Positions 7,739 to 12,675 of a stretch of DNA of 12,675 nucleotides are shown here, one piece after another (the stretch's first letter is position 1; each line of letters begins with the position of its first letter). The position numbers were made by a program, and so were the translations under genes. Below the pieces are notes generated by a model that did no database searches, was not told where the DNA came from, and was given only the letters and a program-made list of their open reading frames with translations. Source of the DNA: Entrophospora sp. SA101 (Eukaryota > Glomeromycota > Glomeromycetes > Entrophosporales > Entrophosporaceae); assembly GCA_958430865.1 (NCBI GenBank), contig CAUDNR010002502.1, forward strand, positions 74,511-87,185. The letters run 5' to 3'.

Positions 7739-7873
7739 AGCTCTCTATAACGAACCTCCGAGAAACGAACTGCTCTATATAACGAACTAAAATTTTGGTC
7801 CGATTTTTTATTAATTAAATTTGCTCTATATAACGAACTTTATAATTAAATTCTCTATTCTGTATAACGAACT
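7732..7873 (+). mobile_element. Transposon-end-like sequence with four direct copies of CTCTATATAACGAAC
   Basis: The stretch begins with TA then CAGTCAAAGCTCTCTATAACG. The motif recurs near 7773, 7824 and, more diverged, 7857 (ATTCTGTATAACGAACTG), plus a partial GAGAAACGAAC near 7759. This has the look of a pogo/Tigger-type terminal region with internal subterminal repeats. No transposase frame and no opposite end are seen in the window, so it is a solo end or relic. Confidence 0.45.
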
Positions 7874-7929
7874 GTCTTTGAGGGAACAAAATGCAAATTT
7901 ATATAACATCATTATAATTGTTTATTATC

Positions 7930-8215
7930 CGAAATGTTATTATCATTCGTTCATTATTCGAATTGTTATCATTCGTTTATTATTCGAATTGTTATTATTC
8001 AAATTGTATCATTCGTTTATTGCTATTATTCGAATTATCATCATTCGTTTATTATTCGAATTGACATCATTCGTTTATCATTCGAATTGACGTCATTCGT
8101 TTATCCGAATTGACATCATTCGTTTATCATTCGAATTGACATCATTCGTTTATCATTCGAATTGACATCATCCGTTTATCATTCGAATTGACATAATTCG
8201 TTTATCATTCGTTTA
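7930..8215 (+). repeat. 26-bp minisatellite, about ten units
   Basis: The consensus unit is GACATCATTCGTTTATCATT followed by CGAATT. ATTCGTTTAT anchors occur at 7945, 7971, 8011, 8043, 8069, 8095, 8118, 8144, 8170 and 8196, with a partial copy at 8207. Spacing is mostly 26, with 40, 32 and 23 where units carry insertions or a small deletion. Units at the right are more alike than those at the left. Because 26 is not a multiple of three it does not encode a regular peptide. Confidence 0.88.
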
Positions 8216-8519
8216 TTCAAACCATTAATCATCAGAAAGGGTTATGAATTAATCAATCATGCCAGATTTATCAATTAATGAAAAGTGTTATTATTGAAAT
8301 ATCAATTATTTATTTTATTGATTAATTTTTTTTCACTAAAGGAGATTTCAAACATATTTATACTTACAAATAACATGATTTTGTCCAATAAAATAATATA
8401 AAATAGAATGATAATGATGACTAATTGACAATTACTAAAGTTAAATGTCAAAAATGTGTCATTGATAATGTCATGATTAAATGATACCTGATGAAATGGT
8501 TTTGTCATAACTAATTAAA
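8216..8519. other. AT-rich spacer with no gene seen
   Basis: Sequence rich in ATTAAT and in TGTCAT-like words (about 8420-8510). A 68-codon minus frame (8302-8508) is hydrophobic and low in complexity, without motifs. I see no supportable feature. Confidence 0.35.
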
Positions 8520-8644
8520 AATAAAATATTAGACAGAAAAGTATGGCAATGTGATTCTGGACACATTTATATTGCATCAACTCCATCCCATTCATTCATG
8601 GCATAGTAAACTTTGATGAACCTTTCTTTGAAGTCAACACACCT
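8520..8644 (-). pseudogene. Broken coding relic with one in-frame stop
   Basis: On the minus strand 25 codons read VDFKERFIKVYYAMNEWDG and onward. A TAA at 8567-8569 follows, and the same frame then continues MCPESHCHTFLSNI. The mixed, protein-like composition on both sides of the stop suggests a real former coding sequence. I do not recognise the family; a transposon or multicopy-gene origin is a guess. It could belong with the minus-strand ORF at 8993-9280. Confidence 0.35.
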
Positions 8645-8743
8645 TTAATATGACAAGTTTCTAGATTATTTTTGCAGGAAAATCAATTAATTAGCTGAAT
8701 AAACCCTGAACTAGAGATAAATCTGTTTTTCCTTTTATTTATC

Positions 8744-9072
8744 AGATCAACTCATGTATTTAACTTATCAAACAATTATACTATTGATCCAGAATTAAAA
8801 GAGAACAACAGTCATGATTGTTATATTTGTAGTCCTACTCTAAGCCTAGAAACATCATCATCAAATCCATCATCTTTAAATAGTGTTGGTTCTCAAACTC
8901 ATACTAAAAATAAATAATTTATGAAGAGGAACTAAAAAAAGGAGTATTGCTTGAAAGTATTTCTTTAAATGAAGCTCAAGATGCTCAAAATCTTAATGAT
9001 GAATCAACTCATCACAGCAAGGATTACTTGCTCTCATCACTCTTCTCATCACTTTCAATGTCTGGTTACTAG
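8744..9072 (+). pseudogene. Coding-like relic with a frameshift
   Basis: Following a TTTATCAG acceptor-like site, the frame from 8744 reads STHVFNLSNNYTIDPELKEN, HDCYICSPTLSLETSSS and a Ser/Asn-rich run, ending at TAA 8915-8917. A second frame (8914-9072) takes over at once with YEEELKKGVLLESISLNEAQ and a Ser-rich end at TAG. The change of frame within an A/T run looks like an indel. No domain is recognised. Its 3' part overlaps the minus-strand ORF 8993-9280, and both cannot be genuine over the shared 80 bp. Confidence 0.33.
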
Positions 9073-9280
9073 GTATTGGGGCAAAAATATCATCAATTCC
9101 ATTGCATCTAACCTCCTCATCATGATATGTTTTCAGTATTTCACAAATCCTGTGGACATCACATATTGAAAATTTATGTGACCATTCCATATCAGGGATG
9201 AACATCTTGTCTTCTTGCTTTACATGACAATAGACATTGGGTGAGCAACAGGTTTTGTCTGATTGTGGCTGAGGGAACAT
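8993..9280 (-). CDS. Hypothetical 95-aa protein, possibly an exon or relic
   Basis: The Met codon at 9280 opens 95 residues; the frame is open upstream to a stop at 9332-9334 (adding HEVSNYIIVTVNWRT). The sequence is Cys- and His-containing and protein-like: PQPQSDKTCCSPNVYCHVK, DMEWSHKFSICDVHRICE, YHDEEVRCNGIDDIFAPIP. No catalytic motif or membrane segment is recognised. Codon use is richer in G+C than the surroundings. It may be a fragment of a multicopy or transposon gene together with 8520-8644 on the same strand. Confidence 0.42.
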   Translation of the reverse strand: MFPQPQSDKTCCSPNVYCHVKQEDKMFIPDMEWSHKFSICDVHRICEILKTYHDEEVRCNGIDDIFAPIPSNQTLKVMRRVMRASNPCCDELIHH

Positions 9281-9300
9281 GGTCCTCCAGTTGACGGTTA

Positions 9301-9623
9301 CAATGATGTAATTTGATACTTCATGACCAAATTATACAATTTTTTTCCATAATGAAATGTCTGCATGGATTGTTTCTTTTTTTCATGTATGTAAAGCTGT
9401 GCATGTGGATCATTCCATGATTTTGAATACATCATGCTTGAAGAAATGCTCCCACTTACTTAAGGTTGCTTGCTGAAACTTCTAATTACTATCAAACTCT
9501 ATTGAAATTCTAATGAACAACTAGTACATACCTTGTCAAAACTCTGATGATTGACAAAACCCCAAATGTGAAACTCTGCCAAAATTCTAATAAATGATTA
9601 AGGTGTAACCTGTCAAAACTCTG
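9301..9623. other. Spacer with short GTCAAAACTCTG repeats
   Basis: No gene. TGTCAAAACTCTG occurs near 9535 and again near 9611, with related AAACTCTG and AAATTCTAAT words between. This looks like a degenerate direct repeat of about 76 bp spacing. Confidence 0.35.
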
Positions 9624-9855
9624 TCAATTGTTTTCTGGAAGAGTTTCACCTACAACTTTACACTTACCTAATTCACCATCCCAGGGTCCTTCTACAACTT
9701 GTTCTGTCATATTTCGGTAATGCAGGTAGATGTGCAATGGTGGCATGGTGTTGCCACTTCATGCAAGTGGGTCCATTTGTCTTTGGCCACCATTGAGTTG
9801 TAGAAGCCTTTACACATTTATTTCTTTTTAAAAAAGGGGACAAATTCGAAGGCAA
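9624..9855 (-). pseudogene. Overlapping minus-strand coding relics
   Basis: One frame (9673-9855) reads 60 residues including STTQWWPKTNGP and WQHHATIAHLPALPKYD. A second (ATG 9710 to TGA 9624) reads MTEQVVEGPWDGELGKCKVV, and its G|GTAAGT inside GELG would make a good intron donor. The two frames look like pieces of one former sequence joined by a shift near 9710. No family is recognised. The stretch also contains the nested inverted repeat at 9689-9806, so repeat origin is possible. Confidence 0.28.
9689..9806. repeat. Nested inverted repeat whose left arm is split by 35 nt
   Basis: The right arm is continuous: GCCACCATTG (9786-9795) then AGTTGTAGAAG (9796-9806). Its partners are separated on the left: CTTCTACAACT (9689-9699), 35 intervening nt, then CAATGGTGGC (9735-9744). 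Inside lies a third stem, CCACTT (9754-9759) with AAGTGG (9765-9770), around a 5-nt loop. All stems are perfect. Confidence 0.65.
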
Positions 9856-9859
9856 GGTT

Positions 9860-10117
9860 GTGGTTTTTGATAGATGTTTGCATTTTTGGTGGCCAGTATC
9901 TGGTTCTAATTTTGAAAATTTCTTTTCTCAAGCATCAATGTGGCTAGTACCAACACAAGCAGGACCTAGCTATCTAATGAAGGTGTTATTTTTTAACGTA
10001 TTCATAGTGTCCCTTCCTATTGGAGTAAACATCAAAGATTCCATGTCAGGGTTTCCAAATAAGACCAGAAGTTTGGCATTGTTTGATTCAACAAAATTCA
10101 CAATCAGTATACTGTAG
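9860..10117 (+). pseudogene. 85-codon coding-like relic in duplication unit A
   Basis: The plus frame is open for 85 codons (including FWWPVSGSNFENFFSQASMW). The opposite strand is also open for 72 codons at 9970-10188 (TNYSILIVNFVESNNAKLL). In unit B the equivalent plus frame is broken by indels and stops (about 10732-10960), and the minus frame is also interrupted, so neither strand appears to be under protein-level constraint. I cannot say which strand once coded. No domain is recognised. Confidence 0.25.
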
Positions 10118-10140
10118 TTTGTGTCTGTTGGCTTTTTACT

Positions 10141-10476
10141 TGATAATTTAGGTATAATTTTTATTATATTTAAATTATTCAGATACATGTATTAAATTTT
10201 AAGGTTTTTAATATTAATAAATTATTTATATATTATATAAATTATATGATATATTGATAATACATCACTCCAATTTGTCAATACTATAAAAAAATGAAAC
10301 CATTGATTTGAAAAGGTAAGAGACAAACAATACTGCAATTATGTGCATATTTGACATCAAATGAAAAAAAATTCCAAATAATTTAAATATTTATATCCAT
10401 TAGATGAGAAACTATAAGTATGATAATAATGTTAATGTTAATATCAATATTAAATTTTAAATTAATAATTGAATGA
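10141..10476. other. AT-rich 3' flank of the truncated kinase copy
   Basis: Identical to 10962-11297, the 3' flank of the larger kinase gene. No gene. On the minus strand it includes possible acceptors (TTATAG and TTGCAG) that could serve a further 3' exon in the larger copy. In particular, GTAATT near the kinase stop spliced to TTATAG would give a tail of VSHLMDINI, which is speculative. Confidence 0.4.
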
Positions 10477-10731
10477 TTAATGATAATTACCATTATTATT
10501 ACTAATAATAGTTACTTTATTGGAATTCACAGGTTGGGGAAAGTTCATAAAATTTAATAATCTGCTAGTATAAATTGCATTTGGATGAATTACTGTGGTA
10601 ATTGTTGAAGGATCAAATTTTATATCATCCATTTTCTTAAATTCTTTTCTAATATCTTGACTATAATACCAATCACCAATAATATTATAAATTTCTTTAG
10701 CAGTTGGACGTTTATCTGGATTAGCATCCAT
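10477..10731 (-). pseudogene. Truncated kinase gene: last 84 codons only
   Basis: The minus frame reads MDANPDKRPTAKEIYNIIGD to the stop after ISNNNGNYH. It is identical in DNA to codons 335 onward of the kinase at 11298. The frame continues upstream into unit B sequence (MRKKKISKLEP), which is not kinase. Everything before the conserved RP motif of the kinase C-lobe is absent, including ATP site, catalytic loop and activation segment, so no kinase activity is possible. The cut coincides exactly with the duplication junction at 10731/10732. Confidence 0.9.
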
Positions 10732-11552
10732 TGGTTCTAATTTTGAAATTTTCTTTTTTCTCAAGCATCAATGTGGCTAGTACCAATACAAGCAGGACCT
10801 AGCTATCTATTGAAGGTGGTTTGTTTAATGTACTTATAGTATCTTTTCCTATTGGGGTAAACATCAAAGCTTCAGGTCAGGGCTTCCGAATAAGATCAGA
10901 AGTTTGATTCAACAAAACTCACAATCAGTATATTGTAGTTTGTGTCAGTTGGTTTTTTATTTGATAATTTAGGTATAATTTTTATTATATTTAAATTATT
11001 CAGATACATGTATTAAATTTTAAGGTTTTTAATATTAATAAATTATTTATATATTATATAAATTATATGATATATTGATAATACATCACTCCAATTTGTC
11101 AATACTATAAAAAAATGAAACCATTGATTTGAAAAGGTAAGAGACAAACAATACTGCAATTATGTGCATATTTGACATCAAATGAAAAAAAATTCCAAAT
11201 AATTTAAATATTTATATCCATTAGATGAGAAACTATAAGTATGATAATAATGTTAATGTTAATATCAATATTAAATTTTAAATTAATAATTGAATGATTA
11301 ATGATAATTACCATTATTATTACTAATAATAGTTACTTTATTGGAATTCACAGGTTGGGGAAAGTTCATAAAATTTAATAATCTGCTAGTATAAATTGCA
11401 TTTGGATGAATTACTGTGGTAATTGTTGAAGGATCAAATTTTATATCATCCATTTTCTTAAATTCTTTTCTAATATCTTGACTATAATACCAATCACCAA
11501 TAATATTATAAATTTCTTTAGCAGTTGGACGTTTATCTGGATTAGCATCCAT
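10732..11552. repeat. Tandem duplication, unit B (821 bp)
   Basis: Second unit of the head-to-tail pair described at 9901-10731. It ends inside codon 335 of the kinase on the minus strand, after which the complete kinase gene continues to the right. This makes unit B the parental position for the kinase part. Confidence 0.93.
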
Positions 11553-12675
11553 GCATTTGAATGCTAGTTCAATATAGAATTTTGGTGTATTGTTAGAGAA
11601 TCCAGGTCTTGCACCTTTACATATATTCATTGCAAGACATTCATCATGTGCCAAATTATTAAATGGTTGTTGGCCAGTTGATACTACTGACATCAGAACT
11701 CCAAAACTGTATACATCTGATGCCATTGTATATGATTTCTTTTTTAAAACTTCTGGTGCAATATATGGTAATACTCCACATATATCATTTTTGTTTGTTG
11801 ATGTTTGATTAGCTGGGCATGATAATCCTAAGTCTGCAATAAATGACTTCCATTTACTTTGAAGAATATTACCACTATGAAAATCATGATGAATAATTTT
11901 TTTTTTATTAATATCTTTTAAACCTTCAATAATAAAATAAAGAATATCAACTTTCTTTTCCCATTTTAAATTTTTAAAATATTTAGTTAAATAATTTTGG
12001 AGACTTCCATCTTCCATATATTCCATTACAAATATATATTCTTTGGTAATTGGATCTTGTGTTAATCCATAAATATGAATTATATCATCTTTATTATGAA
12101 ATTTCATATAATTTTTGAACTAAATAATAAATAAAATATTTAATTGCAACAGTAATAATTGATAATATTTAAAAAATCTGAAAATAAATATAAAATAATT
12201 TACCTCATTAAGAAATTCATCAGAAATATTCTGTGAATTATTTAATTTTTTTAATGCCACAGTCCTATCTTCACTAGTTCTTCCATCACCACCACTATTT
12301 ATATCTTTCAAACCATTTAACCAAGTAGCTTTTGATATAGTTGCAAACCCACCTTCACCTATCTTTTCAATATTTGTCAAATCATTATAAGGAATCCATT
12401 GAAGATGATTACTATAATGATACTTAGTTGCTTTAAATTGTGTACTTTTAATCAATTTATCTAATGTTTTGTTGCCACTAGTCCATCCTTCAGTTAACAA
12501 CTTTGGATCACATGATTGACACCATGCCCTATTAGTATTATATCTATTGCAGGTTGGACATTCCCCATAATATTTCTTTCTTTCCTTTGAATATTGATCT
12601 TCATAATCTTGAAGACTTCCATCTTCCATGTATTCCATTACAAAGATATATTCTTTTGTAGCTGGATCTTGTGTT
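11298..12675 (-). CDS. Protein kinase of the same expanded family, 5' end beyond the window and possibly chimeric
   Basis: Exons (minus) from 12675 to 12204 and 12119 to 11298; the intron 12120-12203 is GTAAAT..TTTAG, phase 0. Numbered from the Met at 12638 the product is 418 aa: Cx2C-x9-Cx2C (C27, C30, C40, C43), WTSGN at 52-56, and glycine loop IGEGGFATI with the third Gly replaced by Ala. Then come VALK with K130, helix-C Glu E145, HHDFHSGN (D224, N229; Arg of HRD is His), DLG (D241), APE, and DVYSFG. The catalytic Lys, Asp and Asn are present, so activity is plausible. No Asn-rich linker or IPDDI tail is seen. The frame stays open to the edge, reading TQDPATKEYIFVMEYMEDGS, which is normally an internal N-lobe/hinge segment and recurs inside the same gene. 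The true start is therefore unknown: a fused gene, tandem kinase or recombinant. Confidence 0.87.
12613..12675. repeat. Copy of the kinase hinge segment at the window edge
   Basis: 12613-12675 matches 12001-12063 (offset 612) at 58 of 63 positions, then stops matching at the GSLQ codons. On the minus strand both encode the hinge segment from TQDP to EYMEDGSLQ. The edge copy continues into DYEDQYSKER and the zinc motif, whereas the internal copy continues into NYLTKYFKNL, normal kinase sequence. Confidence 0.85.

Larger units (their letters stand above)
9901..10731. repeat. Tandem duplication, unit A (831 bp)
   Basis: Unit A (9901-10731) and unit B (10732-11552) lie head to tail with no spacer, both starting TGGTTCTAATTTTGAAA. 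The last 591 bp (10141-10731 against 10962-11552, constant offset 821) are identical by direct comparison. The first about 240 bp are only about 85-90% alike by eye, with small indels. Unit A contains a kinase 3' end, its downstream flank and a coding-like relic. Confidence 0.93.

Noticed and set aside
7821..8090. 89-codon ORF over the minisatellite
   Set aside because: It is produced by the repeat; the 26-bp unit shifts frame each copy, so it cannot be a conserved repeat protein.
7930..8215. CRISPR array
   Set aside because: The units are contiguous 26-bp tandem copies without unique spacers, and the context is eukaryotic.
11590..11808. 72-codon plus ORF opposite the second kinase
   Set aside because: It is antisense to conserved kinase motifs (APE, DVYSFG) and is a shadow.
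1..12675. tRNA or other structured RNA genes
   Set aside because: No GGTTCGA-type B box with matching A box and acceptor stem was seen; TTCGAA words in the minisatellite lack the surrounding tRNA layout. A tRNA/Rfam covariance search would settle this.

Overview
The window looks like nuclear DNA of an arbuscular mycorrhizal fungus of the Rhizophagus type (Glomeromycotina). The basis is: strongly AT-rich sequence; short GT..AG introns with TAG/CAG acceptors; and two copies of the very large, lineage-expanded protein-kinase family of these fungi. That family carries an N-terminal Cx2C-x9-Cx2C motif, a WTSGN motif, the kinase core, and in the intact copy an IPDDI-like tail. The species assignment is inference from family style, not a database match.

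Layout, left to right. 1-703 is gene-poor, with two weak small ORFs. 704-2245 (+) is a four-exon gene for an inner-nuclear-membrane protein of the Src1/Heh1/Man1 family (HeH DNA-binding fold, Ser-rich linker, one membrane segment, start of the lumenal MSC domain). It appears to stop early, before the second membrane span. 2246-4057 is mostly non-coding, with two short coding-like relics in opposite orientation (3072-3224 minus, 3254-3514 plus). 4058-6089 (+) is a complete five-exon protein kinase gene, with a 12-nt microexon and a small inverted-repeat element in one intron. 6090-8215 is a repeat graveyard: several miniature inverted-repeat elements with TA / CAGT-type ends, direct copies of a TAACGAAC-type terminal motif, and a 26-bp minisatellite of about ten units. 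8216-9900 holds broken coding relics on both strands and a nested inverted repeat.

9901-11552 is a head-to-tail tandem duplication (units of 831 and 821 bp). Each unit carries the 3' end and downstream flank of a minus-strand kinase gene. The intact unit runs into the second kinase gene (11298 to the right edge, minus); the other unit holds only its last 84 codons. The two units are identical over 591 bp but only about 85-90% alike over the rest. At the right edge the kinase frame opens into a piece of another kinase N-lobe, suggesting an in-frame chimera or a tandem kinase.

No operon-like cooperation is expected. The coherent theme is birth and decay of kinase genes by tandem duplication and fusion in a transposon-rich accessory region, beside one conserved housekeeping-type gene (Src1-like). 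I found no convincing tRNA, rRNA, CRISPR array or other defined RNA gene.
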